Assembly: GCA_023091735.1 (NCBI GenBank) | Contig: JALKBU010000242.1 | Coordinates: 1-56,549 of the forward strand | DNA from: Trichomonas tenax | Taxonomy: Eukaryota > Parabasalia > Trichomonadida > Trichomonadidae | Direction of reading: 5' to 3' | DNA: 56,549 nucleotides | Shown here: positions 9,170-18,949 of the stretch, piece after piece | Layout: each line of letters opens with the position of its first letter | How positions within the stretch are numbered: position 1 is the first letter of the stretch | Notes under the pieces: model-generated | What the model was told of the DNA's origin: nothing | What the model saw: only the letters and a program-made list of their open reading frames with translations | Database searches by the model: none | Position numbers and translations under genes: made by a program

Positions 9170-11164
9170 ATGAAGAACCCCAAGCTATGCTGTTTCCATC
9201 GTGTTTGGAGTTCAACTGTTAATTTTTTCATGTTTTCATATTTATTGTTTGCGCGAACTTGTTCGAGATCGCTGGATAAAGAATTCTCACTGAATGTGAC
9301 TCTTCCTAAACTCAATGTTACAGTGAAACTTGATCCAAAAACTCGTTCTGCTGCAATTCAATACGTTTTTCCCAGCTTATTAACAGACACAGTAGTTCCT
9401 TCTTTATTCAAATACAACAAAACTACGTATAAAACCAGAATCATCTCAAGTTATGCTTTTACAAACAGTACATTCAAAAAAGTTAAATTACCTGATTCAC
9501 TTCGCGCTATAGATTCCTATGCATTTGCGAATTCATCTATTGAAAGTATATCCATACCGGGAGCAGTAACAATTTTTAACGAATATGTTTTTGCAAATTG
9601 TTCGAATCTGAAATTTGCAAATATTTCATCATTACCATTAATAGACATACCAAATGGTACTTTCTTAAATTGCTCCAATCTCGAAAATGTCGTTTTACCA
9701 CCCCAAATAGAAGGAATTGGAAAATTTGTTTTTGAATCAACAGCAATTTCCGATTCATTTGAATTCCCTGCAAACATTACAATAATTATGGAACGTGCTT
9801 TCTATAACTGCTCGAAATTCACAAACATAAATATTTCCCATACCAAATTAACGACTGTAGAATCATTTGCATTTGCAGAATGCCAGAATTTACAGAACCT
9901 TACACTCCCTCCATGTACGGAGCATATTTTCAGCTATATTTTTGAAAACACAAAATTAGAGACATTTACTGTTCCTGAAGGTATTCTTTATCTCGGAAAA
10001 TGTGCTCTGACAAATACAAAACTCAGTGTTATCCAATCTAACTCTCCAATGTTCTTAGTTATCGATAATGTTCTTGCATATTTAGATCCACACAAGCCAG
10101 AAGGAAACGAGTTGATTTTCTTCCCTCCAAATGAGTCCCGCGACACATTTAGAATACATAAGTCAACATATGCTGTTGGAAAATATGCCTTTGCAAAAAC
10201 TAATGTTAGAAAGGTACAAATACAACTTTCAGTTGTTGTTATCCACAAGTACGCTTTCTACATGAGTAATGTTGAGCATATCACATTTCTACCTTCTAAA
10301 AATAACAATACTCTGCAAAAGATTGAAGATTCGATCTTCTTCGGCTGTGCAAAAATGAACTGGATCAATATGACAATACTTCCAACTAACATAATTCCTA
10401 AGAGATTCTTCTATGGCTGTGAAAGTTTGAAGCAAATCATATTACCAGAAAACACAAAAGTTGTTGGTGAAGAAGCCTTCTCTTACACGTCAATCAGCGC
10501 TATGTTCATTCCAAAGGATGTTTACTTAATTAAATACGGAGCTTTCGCTCATTGCACAAAATTAGCGAATTTCGAAGTTTGTAAATTGAACAAAATCTTT
10601 GTTGTCAAGGATGGAATTTTGTTCGATAAGTTCAACCACACGCTTGTAATGTACCCTCCTGCATTCAAAAACAAATCATATTCGATTCCAAAGTCAATAA
10701 TTAAGCTTGATCCGTGCAGCTTCTCTCATTCACAGCTCCAGACTCTCAAAATTGCACATTCAGTCAATAAAATAGGGTCCCGCGCTTTCGAATTTTCGGG
10801 ATTCACAGAAATATTGATTCCATTCTCAATATATTCGCTGGGATCTTCGGCCTTCTCAAACTGCGCGAGTTTGAAGTCTGTGACTATGGAAAACGTTTCA
10901 ATAACAATTCTTCAAGAAAACTTATTTGAAAATTGTACGGCATTGAAGTCCGTAGTTCTTCCAAGTGCTATGACTCAGTTCAAAGAAAACATTTTCCTCA
11001 ACTGCAAACAACTCTCTTCAGTTTCTTACTTTGGAATTAATCATATCAGCGGAGAAAACTTGTTTAGCGAGGGAGTGACTGTATTCGTTAAGGACGATTA
11101 CCCACCGAACCTATTTTTGGGCCAAAAAGTCCAAGTTACTGACAAAAAAGAACACATTTTTTAA
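9170..11164 (+). CDS. BspA-like leucine-rich repeat surface protein
   Basis: 664 residues. From about residue 80 to 640 the protein is built of BspA/TpLRR repeats, with recurring units like YAFANSSIESISIPG, AFYNCSKFTNI and ENCTALKSVVLPS (AF/F..C..L..+.LP pattern). Many Asn-X-Ser/Thr sites suggest N-glycosylation. A hydrophobic stretch at residues 18-30 could be a signal peptide; Met21 (9230) is an alternative start that would give a more typical one. No C-terminal membrane segment is present, unlike many BspA-like proteins of trichomonads, so the product may be secreted or bound through other contacts. The family is linked to adhesion and immunogenicity. The stop overlaps a TAAA. No initiator was found. 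Confidence 0.88.
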   Translation: MKNPKLCCFHRVWSSTVNFFMFSYLLFARTCSRSLDKEFSLNVTLPKLNVTVKLDPKTRSAAIQYVFPSLLTDTVVPSLFKYNKTTYKTRIISSYAFTNSTFKKVKLPDSLRAIDSYAFANSSIESISIPGAVTIFNEYVFANCSNLKFANISSLPLIDIPNGTFLNCSNLENVVLPPQIEGIGKFVFESTAISDSFEFPANITIIMERAFYNCSKFTNINISHTKLTTVESFAFAECQNLQNLTLPPCTEHIFSYIFENTKLETFTVPEGILYLGKCALTNTKLSVIQSNSPMFLVIDNVLAYLDPHKPEGNELIFFPPNESRDTFRIHKSTYAVGKYAFAKTNVRKVQIQLSVVVIHKYAFYMSNVEHITFLPSKNNNTLQKIEDSIFFGCAKMNWINMTILPTNIIPKRFFYGCESLKQIILPENTKVVGEEAFSYTSISAMFIPKDVYLIKYGAFAHCTKLANFEVCKLNKIFVVKDGILFDKFNHTLVMYPPAFKNKSYSIPKSIIKLDPCSFSHSQLQTLKIAHSVNKIGSRAFEFSGFTEILIPFSIYSLGSSAFSNCASLKSVTMENVSITILQENLFENCTALKSVVLPSAMTQFKENIFLNCKQLSSVSYFGINHISGENLFSEGVTVFVKDDYPPNLFLGQKVQVTDKKEHIF

Positions 11165-11462
11165 ATATATTTTGTTTGTTATTTATTTCGATCATTTTAG
11201 TGATGATATTAAAATTTACGATATGCTTAACACCTCGATGCAGTTTTATCATATGTTTACCAACAAGAAAAAAAAGAAACTAAAACCATATTCGATTTGG
11301 AGCCATTTTGCTGTTTAGGGACAGTTTTGGGTCTACTGAGGAACGGTGTTTCTATATAAAATGGTTTAAGAGTAACATTAGATATAATTTTGTAATAACT
11401 CGTGTTTAGAGCCCTGCGAGCTAAAATTTAATCATTTCTCGTATAAAATAACATTTTATCAT

Positions 11463-13994
11463 CTATAAATCAAACAATCCACAAAATATCGATATATTGG
11501 AATTCAAAGGATCAGGAATATTTGCAGCGACCTCTCTAGCGAGTGCTTTGTCATCCAGATCAGAGTTTTCCGGGATCGCTCGCTGTGATTCCCATATGTA
11601 CCCGTTTTCTAATTTATTAATGCTTGAAAGCAATGTTTCGGGGTTTCTCTGCATATTCATCTCGAACCTGAGGTAGTAAATGATTCCATCGCCCCAGGTT
11701 GGATATAGCTCGAGAATTCGAGTAAAGGTTCGAATCGCATCGTCAACCTTCGAAGCTCTCCAATATTCGAGAGCTCTCACTAAAAGTACTTCAGGAGCCT
11801 CTCCTACAGCGCTGATTGCGACATTCGTCATTGTTAAGCGCTTCTCTTGCTTCCTGAGCTCGATAGAACGTGCCCAGCAAACACCAGGACGCTTGACAAC
11901 ATTTTTAGCTTTCTCGAGGATTCTCTTCTTGTAAGCTTTCTTTTCTTCGAACTCTGTTGCATACATCCATAGTGATTCATCAGCTGGACAGAGGTCACAC
12001 GCGCGCTCGAATATAGCTCTAATTCTTGCTGGCTCTACGCCTCTTCTCTTGCAAGCACGAGCGAACTCGATATGAACGATCGAACTTCTTGGGCATTTCT
12101 CTGATGCTGCTTGAAGAGTATTGATCCTCGTGTTCTCGTCCTGCTGCATGTTTGCCAAAGCGAGCCACAGCATTGGCTCTTGTGGGAATATTCCTACACC
12201 CATCTTAAGCATTGCTGGAGTCACTGACTTTGGAGTACCAATCTTTGTTGCTAATGTGAACAACTTCGATGATGATATTTCTCCTGAAAAAGAAAACGCG
12301 AATTTGGCTGCTTCATCTCTGTCTCTTGATGCCATTCTTTCTGTTATAGCAATAGCGAGCTTCTCTGATTTCGGAGATTTCGAGAAAACTTTGTGCAAAA
12401 TATCAAGCGACTTTTCATCATCCAAGAATTTGGAGATCTCAACAATTGCATCTTCATCGCCGTCTTTGATATAACTAAATGCATAATCAACAGCAGCATC
12501 CAAGTTTTGCAATGTTCGCTCAAACTCAAGGAATGGAGTCCATCCATTTCCACTTTCAGCGTTCTTTCTCAACAGAGATTCGCAAACTGCACTGCAATTA
12601 TTTCTTCTCGCTTCATTCGCTCTCTGAACAAGATCTCCATCTAATTCGGAGTTCCTGATAATCAGTGATGCAACACCGTGTGCTTCCTTGGTTTCGCACT
12701 CCATAGCAACCGTGATCCAATCTCTATCAATTGGTTGATGAACTAATTTGTTGACTGTGTCGGTGTAATCTAATTCAAACTTTTCTTCAGCGATGGCTTG
12801 TTGGACAATAATATTTGTCATATCTTCTTCAGTTGATTCTGGAATATTTGATGCAAAGAATTGGACATCTTCTGCAGTTTTACATGCATCAAAACCAGAA
12901 ATCAGCAAGTTTTTCTTGTTTCGAGCAACAGTAATTCCTGCCTTCAAAACTTCGACTTTCTGATCTTCATCGCAATCAGCAGCAGCCAACCACAACATTG
13001 CTGACTCTGGGCAGTTTTGTAAAGCACGTTCTAATACAGTAATCTTTGATAAATCGCTATTTTGTATAGATGCAAGTTGAAGCCAAACTTTTGGATTTTC
13101 TTTGTGATTTGATTGCAAAGCAGCCTCCAAAATAGCCTCACTGTCTTCGATGGATAGTCTCGAAGCCTCAAGAACAAGATCTTCGCTGTCTGGATTTGCT
13201 GATAATCCATCAAGAGCAACTTTTGCCGCCTTTTCATATCTTCCTCTTTTCTCTTCGATTCTTGCTCTCGTGATCCACGCCATTGGGTCATTTTTGTTGT
13301 AATGTGTCATCTGTCGATATAATTGCGCCGCGTGATCCAAATCGTCGTATTGCTGTATTCTATTTGATGTTTCGATATCAATTGCTTGCAAATACTTCGA
13401 AGTATCGATTTTGTTTGTCTGTTTTGAAACTTTAGACAGCTGAGCGTTCAGCACAGAGTTTTTTGCACGACTGACAGTCATCATTGCCTTATTTGCTTCT
13501 AATTCAGCATCATTTAATTGATCTTGAATTCTGTTTTCTTTAGACAGCGTAGAATCAGAAAAGTCACCAGTAATCATTCTACCTGAAGCGTATGTCAAAA
13601 GTTCCCATTTTGGTCGATAATTTTTAATTTGACCTCTTTCTGGAATATTTTCCCACTGATTTGGAGTTATTGTCTTCAACTCTCTCGTTAAGTCCACGAA
13701 TTGATCGCGTGTTTCGTCGAAAACTGTTTTTTCTTTTTCTTTATCAATTTTCTTCTTCATTTTGTTCCTGTTGGATATCAGCAAGTCCATGCTGCTGTAG
13801 AAGTCGTCAGCGTCATTATCTGCTTTTTCGATTTCTTTGGCTTTTTTCGTTGACATATCCGCAGATAAAGATTTTTCGTCCATGATATCGACAACAGCGT
13901 TTTCGATCAGCGAAATAAATCCTGTTGCGCCACGTCCGAGACCGGGAACGTATCCAGGAGGCGCTGGACCCCATGGAAAAGGATAATCACTCAT
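11463..13994 (-). CDS. Pre-mRNA splicing factor PRP6 (PRPF6)
   Basis: 843 residues from the ATG at 13994. The frame is open 75 bases further, but the start is set by the PRP1 N-terminal motif (SDYPFPWGPAPPGYVPGLGR, residues 2-21, then GATGF) and by an initiator whose A is 16 bases upstream. The N-terminal domain is followed by an acidic and coiled region, then about 550 residues of HAT/TPR-type helical repeats (NDPMAWITRARIEEKRGRYE, CPESAMLWLAAADCD, CPADESLWMYATEFEEKK). PRP6 bridges U5 and U4/U6 in the tri-snRNP. Its length is close to the usual size of about 900. Intact, nuclear by family. Confidence 0.93.
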   Translation of the reverse strand: MSDYPFPWGPAPPGYVPGLGRGATGFISLIENAVVDIMDEKSLSADMSTKKAKEIEKADNDADDFYSSMDLLISNRNKMKKKIDKEKEKTVFDETRDQFVDLTRELKTITPNQWENIPERGQIKNYRPKWELLTYASGRMITGDFSDSTLSKENRIQDQLNDAELEANKAMMTVSRAKNSVLNAQLSKVSKQTNKIDTSKYLQAIDIETSNRIQQYDDLDHAAQLYRQMTHYNKNDPMAWITRARIEEKRGRYEKAAKVALDGLSANPDSEDLVLEASRLSIEDSEAILEAALQSNHKENPKVWLQLASIQNSDLSKITVLERALQNCPESAMLWLAAADCDEDQKVEVLKAGITVARNKKNLLISGFDACKTAEDVQFFASNIPESTEEDMTNIIVQQAIAEEKFELDYTDTVNKLVHQPIDRDWITVAMECETKEAHGVASLIIRNSELDGDLVQRANEARRNNCSAVCESLLRKNAESGNGWTPFLEFERTLQNLDAAVDYAFSYIKDGDEDAIVEISKFLDDEKSLDILHKVFSKSPKSEKLAIAITERMASRDRDEAAKFAFSFSGEISSSKLFTLATKIGTPKSVTPAMLKMGVGIFPQEPMLWLALANMQQDENTRINTLQAASEKCPRSSIVHIEFARACKRRGVEPARIRAIFERACDLCPADESLWMYATEFEEKKAYKKRILEKAKNVVKRPGVCWARSIELRKQEKRLTMTNVAISAVGEAPEVLLVRALEYWRASKVDDAIRTFTRILELYPTWGDGIIYYLRFEMNMQRNPETLLSSINKLENGYIWESQRAIPENSDLDDKALAREVAANIPDPLNSNISIFCGLFDL

Positions 13995-14007
13995 TTTGAC
14001 TTTAAAA

Positions 14008-14012
14008 AATGA
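14008..14012 (-). promoter_or_regulatory. Initiator TCATT for PRP6
   Basis: Minus-strand TCATT with A at 14010, 16 bases before the ATG at 13994. It excludes the in-frame ATG at 14069 as the start. Confidence 0.65.
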
Positions 14013-14155
14013 ATATTTTAACATCAAAAAGTCGATTTTAAATACAATTTTTAGTTTTTTTATATTCATGAAGTCTTTTTTTAGGAAATTAGAATTTCGA
14101 AAAATACTATTAAAAAATTAGAAACGACCTTTATGAACTCTATTCTGGAAAGTAA

Positions 14156-15073
14156 TTATAACTGATCTGCTGGAGCCTCGTCCATGTTGAAGACGTCTGG
14201 GTGCCAATCGAATTCAGCGCCGTCTGGGCAAGCTGCGATGGCCTCGTCGAGCAATTTGCGGAAGCCCTCGTAGTCTGGCTTTGTGACGTAGTGCATGTTG
14301 ATTATCTGTCTGTTGATTTCTTCGATTTGAGGGACCATTTCGATGAGTGGAGCAACATCGTACTTGGCCTTGATGTTGAGGACCTCCTGTGGGTTCTTGT
14401 TGTCCTTCCATGGGAGATTGTCTGTGAGAAGGTCAGCAAGGACGTAGAACCATGAGAACATATCATCACGGCGTGCCAAGTCACGTCTCATGTGTGTGTT
14501 TGGTGAAGCGTAGAGCAATGAACCGAAGAAACCGCAGTGTGGCTTTGGTGGCAAGTGCATCTTCGCTCTCTCGTCGTAATAGACCTTGGAGAGGCCGTAG
14601 TCGATCAATGCGATCGGTGCCTCGCGTGAGTGACGAAGGAGGATGTTTCCTGGCTTGATATCACGGTGGATGAAAGAAAGCTCGTGAACGGCTTCGATAG
14701 CATAGAGCATATACTTGGCCATTGTGAGAGCGCACTTCTTAGAGAGCTTCTTTGCAGGAAGATCGTGGATAACACGCTCGAGAGAAGGACCGAGGTATTC
14801 CATCGCCATCCATGTGTATTCAGCATCAGAGCCGGAGCCGTAGAACTTTGGGATGTATTTCTGGTCCTTTGCTTTGGAAAGGAACTGGATATCTGTATTC
14901 AAGACCTTCTTCGCTGACTTCTTTGGCTCGATCTTGATGGCAACGGGCGTGTTGTCTGTCTGGTTCTTGCCGAGATAGATCTCGCCGAAGCTTCCTTGTC
15001 CGATTTTCTTGACGGCAACAAAATCTCCAAAAAAGCGGCCTTCCATTTTATAAAAGTGTCGTTCGCGGCACAT
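14156..15073 (-). CDS. Casein kinase 1 family protein kinase
   Basis: 305 residues. Kinase motifs: glycine loop GQGSFGEIYLG (25-35), ATP lysine in VAIK (Lys47), HRDIKPGN (136-143, catalytic Asp138), and DYG (158-160) in place of DFG. The CK1-type activation region reads FGSLLYASPNTHMRRD, and RRDDMFSWFYVLADLL is the CK1-specific helix. All catalytic residues are present. There is almost no C-terminal extension. Met10 (15046) is an equally good start, since the kinase fold begins with EGRFFGDFVAVKKIG. CK1-like kinases are greatly expanded in trichomonads. The coding sequence is GC-richer than its surroundings, with many C-ending codons, which suggests high expression. Confidence 0.93.
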   Translation of the reverse strand: MCRERHFYKMEGRFFGDFVAVKKIGQGSFGEIYLGKNQTDNTPVAIKIEPKKSAKKVLNTDIQFLSKAKDQKYIPKFYGSGSDAEYTWMAMEYLGPSLERVIHDLPAKKLSKKCALTMAKYMLYAIEAVHELSFIHRDIKPGNILLRHSREAPIALIDYGLSKVYYDERAKMHLPPKPHCGFFGSLLYASPNTHMRRDLARRDDMFSWFYVLADLLTDNLPWKDNKNPQEVLNIKAKYDVAPLIEMVPQIEEINRQIINMHYVTKPDYEGFRKLLDEAIAACPDGAEFDWHPDVFNMDEAPADQL

Positions 15074-15254
15074 TTTGGGTTTGAATCAAAAATAATCGTT
15101 GTGGTAATGTGGTTGGTGAAAATAGTTGTTAATTTTGAAGAAATCTTTGAGGCATAGCTTCCCCTATCCCTGCTGGTGCTATGTTTGTAATTCTTATGTT
15201 CTAATTTCCCCTGGATTTGTCGTTCTGACATTTTACGTTTGACAAAGCTTGCCA

Positions 15255-15259
15255 TCATT
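15255..15259 (+). promoter_or_regulatory. Initiator TCATT before an eroded ORF
   Basis: TCATT with A at 15257, 13 bases before the ATG at 15270. It suggests that the decayed frame downstream was once a real gene start. Confidence 0.45.
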
Positions 15260-15269
15260 TGGTATAAAC

Positions 15270-15483
15270 ATGCAATGTAATGATTCTTTAGATGCGAATG
15301 AATCACATATTGAATGGGAATTTAAAGTGCCAAATAGAAGCTCTTCAGGCCCTCTAACTATTAAAGATTTTCTATTGAACATAGGAAGTCCAAACTGAGG
15401 TAAATCTGTGTGATTCAAGTATAACCCAGCATTCTTTGTGGTTTGCTTTAGCGTATTATGAAAACAATTATAGCTTTCTTTAA
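15270..15483 (+). pseudogene. 5' end of a decayed gene of unknown function
   Basis: An ATG at 15270 opens 42 coding-like codons (MQCNDSLDANESHIEWEFK, then VPNRSSSGPLTIKDFLLN) up to a TGA at 15396-15398. Shifting one frame at about 15391, coding sense continues (TEVNLCDSSITQHSLWFALA) to a TAA at 15481-15483. Together with the initiator upstream this looks like the start of a gene killed by a frameshift. Further short coding-like patches occur up to about 16390 (for example around 16190-16390) but cannot be joined. The family is not recognised. Confidence 0.4.
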
Positions 15484-16742
15484 CAGATTAATTTTGTCAT
15501 AATGCATTGAAGTTGACATTAATGCATAAATATTTGGTACTTTTAAATTAAAAATAATGCCATGAGACCATTATTGAAAGGATGAACACCAATTGTTTTT
15601 GCTGCAAGATATATCTTCGGTACTAACACTCTAAATATTGATTGAGAATTTATGTACAAACAATAAGAGTGAGAGAACTCTGAGTAATAGACTGATATTG
15701 AAAACCTAGTTGGCATTTACGATCTAATAGATATTTTAATATTGCAAAAGATCATATCACATTTATGAGTTATTCTTAGCAGACGTGATGATTTTAAAGC
15801 TAATACAGCATAAATATAACAAAAATATGAGATTTCTTCATTAATTTTGATAAGCCATTTGCATATGTTCAACAGCCCATCATTCGCAATTTAATTGCAT
15901 TAAATGACTATGCCTTGATTTAGAAAGGAAAAAGCAATAATGATCAAAGTTATGCATTATTAACATCGAACAAATATACTAAATATTAATACATTTATAT
16001 GTTTTGCTTTTGATTGCAAATATGATTTGCAAATTCAAGAATTTGATAACATGGTGATGTTCAAAAGTGATTGATTTATTCAGTATATTAAAGATATGAA
16101 ATTATATATTGACATCACAAAGATCTTCAGATGAGATCGATTAGATAATTAAACGAAATTGATTAATTCCATAGCTTTGTGATGGAGAATTAAATATTCC
16201 AATTGATAGTTGATTGTATTCTCTTCAATATGTGATCAATCGCAAATTCAATATAACATCTCAATCTTTGATGTGGGAATTTTCTCAATCACAAGATTAA
16301 GTGGATGGCTTTCATCACTCGATTCACAATATAGAAAACTTTCATTAATCCATGTTGTCACTCTATTTTGGGATAATGCTATGGAATTATGATTTAAAAT
16401 GAAGCACATTGAGATAGCAATGATTTTTTATATAACGTAATCAAATGTTTTAAATCCCATGTGATATATTTCGGCAAAAATAAAGTGAAAGCAAATAGCA
16501 ATCTTCAAGAAGAATACATCTTAGTAAAAAGTCACCCTATTATAGACGTTTGAAAGCCTATTTCACAAATTATTGACAACAAATTAATGATGTGCTTTGT
16601 TGTTTCATCGAGCATCAACAACAGTATAATTTTCTTCTTTAGCAGCAATAACATAAGCTCATGACTGATTGAAGCTAAAGAAAATTGATTCTCACGAGAG
16701 TTCGTTAATAAGGTTTATATAAATTATCCAACATTTTTTTAA
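15484..16742. other. Spacer with scattered decayed coding patches
   Basis: AT-rich. Short patches around 15990-16050 and 16190-16390 read like protein for 10-30 codons in changing frames. This fits the eroded remainder of the gene starting at 15270. No intact gene or RNA gene is seen. Confidence 0.35.
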
Positions 16743-17474
16743 ATGACAAAGATTGTTTATAAGCGCACTCAGAGATCTCAGGAAACGAATGCTCCAGTAA
16801 TCAACTCCTCTACTTATCGCCGCAATGAAGAGCAGATAGTAACGCAAGAAAATGCAGTTACTGAAGAGGAAAATCACCAAAACGAAACAACACCACTACA
16901 AATCGGTCAGACCACAAATAAATTCAAATCGAAAGACATTAAGGAAATGGAGATTCATCCAAACATATTTTTACCGGAACATATTATAAATTCTGTAATT
17001 TGTTCTGAGCTTATTCATACTTTTGATCCAATATCACAATTGTCATTGATTTATTATTTCAAACAGTTCGGAATGAACGAAAATGGATTTCCAACAATGA
17101 TTTTATCAAATATCAACAATATATTGAAGCTCGTTGGTGGATATTTTAGCGAGAACATAGTATTTGTTCAAGAACGTGATTTTGGACAAGTTTTTGAAAT
17201 TGGTCCAAAATATATTTTATACAAAACAAAACTCAATGCCTTTCCAGCAGTACTCAGCCCATCTTTTCCATATAACCCCACTGAAAAATCAGTTCTCAGA
17301 GAACTAAAATATAAATTAAAATGGATTGTAACAGAGCTAAAAAAAACAGATAACAAGCTCTCTAATATTCGTTTGCTAATGGTGGACAAAGAAGGAAAGA
17401 ATTTGAATGTAACTATTGGAACTGAAAATATGAAAATTGATGGCTATGGGTTTTATTATTATGACGATAATTAA
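16743..17474 (+). CDS. Hypothetical protein, 243 aa
   Basis: ATG start. Residues 1-65 are polar and probably disordered (many Asn, Gln, Glu and Thr). From about residue 75 the protein looks globular (NIFLPEHIINSVICSELIHT), with mixed helices and strands, and it ends in a Tyr-rich tail (DGYGFYYYDDN). No signal peptide, membrane segment or known motif. No initiator was found; the sequence before the ATG is AT-rich. The clean 243-codon frame and protein-like composition support a real gene. I do not recognise the family. Confidence 0.6.
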   Translation: MTKIVYKRTQRSQETNAPVINSSTYRRNEEQIVTQENAVTEEENHQNETTPLQIGQTTNKFKSKDIKEMEIHPNIFLPEHIINSVICSELIHTFDPISQLSLIYYFKQFGMNENGFPTMILSNINNILKLVGGYFSENIVFVQERDFGQVFEIGPKYILYKTKLNAFPAVLSPSFPYNPTEKSVLRELKYKLKWIVTELKKTDNKLSNIRLLMVDKEGKNLNVTIGTENMKIDGYGFYYYDDN

Positions 17475-17818
17475 TGCCCGCACAGCAATGATTGTATTTA
17501 ATCATCTCAGGGGAAACTTTCTATATATACATCTTGTTATATTGTGTTTTTGTTTTCTTTTGATGCAAAATTTCAAACTTTTGCCAAACATTTTGCTTAG
17601 AATATCTGCATACATCATCATATTTTTAACTTGAAATGTAGTGTGTCATACATTTAAACAAATCACAAATTCAATTTTGATTGAGATCCAAAATTCAATG
17701 TGCAAAAAGGCTCATTTAGTGTTCTTTCTACATGTGCTATATATTAGATAAATGTTAAATAAAATAAATAATTTCATAATTTGTTTCTAACAGAAATAAC
17801 AATAGATTATGATTTACA
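17475..17818. other. AT-rich spacer, nothing recognised
   Basis: Region between two convergent genes (hypothetical and GCN5). No ORF or repeat I can support. Confidence 0.5.
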
Positions 17819-18949
17819 TTATATTTTTTCTCCTCTTCTATGGCCCATCTTATACTCTTCGAATAATGTTGCTGCATATTTTTCAAGATCGGCAGCATGC
17901 TTTGAATAAACGCTATCTTCTCCGTTGTACTTTAAACAGTTGATAAATATAAGCCACATATCATCGTGGAATTGCTGAATTGTTGAATATCTTCCTGAGT
18001 TAACGTTTTTCTCGAGTGTTGAAAAGTCCATAGGCTTCTTAACATATTCCAGATAGTTTGGCGCATCCTGGAGGTTAACTGGTTGAAGGAAAGGCCAAGC
18101 TTTTGAATGTAGTTTTGCTTTCTGAATAATGACGCGCATTTGATTGACAACATCAAAGTGTGCTTCCTGGTCGATAACAATTCCCTGAATCCTCTTAATC
18201 GGCCAAGAATTAACTTGATTCGGAGGGAAATCAGGAAGCATTTTTGATACAAATCGCTTCTGTTCATCTGTTATGTCGTGAAGATAGAGGTAGTCAACAT
18301 CTGGTTGAATTTTACAGTGAATAAGAGTTGCTCCAATATAATCTTTAATATATCTGCACCATTTTTCTCTTGGGAAGCAAATCTTTAACGAAAATCCTTG
18401 ACGCTTGAAGTAGTTGATGGCTGAGTTATCTGCATACGTTAAAATATTTCCAATTCCTTGAACTTGAAGGTAACGCTTCACGCAGGCCATGACATAGGCA
18501 CCATAACCACGCACCTGAACGCGTGAAGATATAGCACAAAATGCAATTTCAGCAAAATCTCGATCATAGAAAGGCCTATAACAAATTCCACCCAAAATGT
18601 TGCCCTCTCTGATCAGCAACACAGTGAAGTGCTTCTTGTTGAAGACGAGACGCGAAATGTACGCCTCTGGCATTTTACTGAGCTCAGCGTGGAAAATATT
18701 TCTTGCCATCGTGAGCCAGACTAAAGATTGACTAGTTCCGTCATTGGTAACTAAACGCACGTTGAGATTTTCTATATATTCTCGAAAGTTTTTTGTTTTT
18801 AGCGAATCCTCGAGAGAAACGTTCAAATCAAGAGCGCACATGCGGTACATTCCTTCAGCCGGAGGGTCCCTGACAGGGTTGTCCCATTTCGGATACTGCA
18901 TTGGCTTCGGCTTCATAAATGGGTGTGGAGGCCCAAATAGTCGCCTCAT
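17819..18949 (-). CDS. GCN5-type histone acetyltransferase with bromodomain
   Basis: 376 residues. The GNAT acetyltransferase domain spans about 60-205: RLVFNKKHFTVLLI, GGICYRPF, FAEIAFCAISS with the catalytic Glu134, and the acetyl-CoA loop QVRGYG (145-150), then TYADNSAINYFKRQGF. A C-terminal bromodomain spans about 275-366 (PMDFSTLEKNV, ending in a YN whose Asn341 is the expected acetyl-lysine contact). This domain order and the motifs are those of GCN5/PCAF, the histone H3 acetyltransferase of SAGA-type co-activators. It lacks the long N-terminal PCAF extension, as in other protist forms. Intact; no initiator is visible before the ATG. Confidence 0.95.
   Translation of the reverse strand: MRRLFGPPHPFMKPKPMQYPKWDNPVRDPPAEGMYRMCALDLNVSLEDSLKTKNFREYIENLNVRLVTNDGTSQSLVWLTMARNIFHAELSKMPEAYISRLVFNKKHFTVLLIREGNILGGICYRPFYDRDFAEIAFCAISSRVQVRGYGAYVMACVKRYLQVQGIGNILTYADNSAINYFKRQGFSLKICFPREKWCRYIKDYIGATLIHCKIQPDVDYLYLHDITDEQKRFVSKMLPDFPPNQVNSWPIKRIQGIVIDQEAHFDVVNQMRVIIQKAKLHSKAWPFLQPVNLQDAPNYLEYVKKPMDFSTLEKNVNSGRYSTIQQFHDDMWLIFINCLKYNGEDSVYSKHAADLEKYAATLFEEYKMGHRRGEKI

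Noticed and set aside
14201..15306. Several frames overlapping the CK1 kinase gene on both strands, some extending upstream
   Set aside because: The kinase motifs fix the true frame; the others are shadows, and the region 15074-15250 has no protein-like frame.
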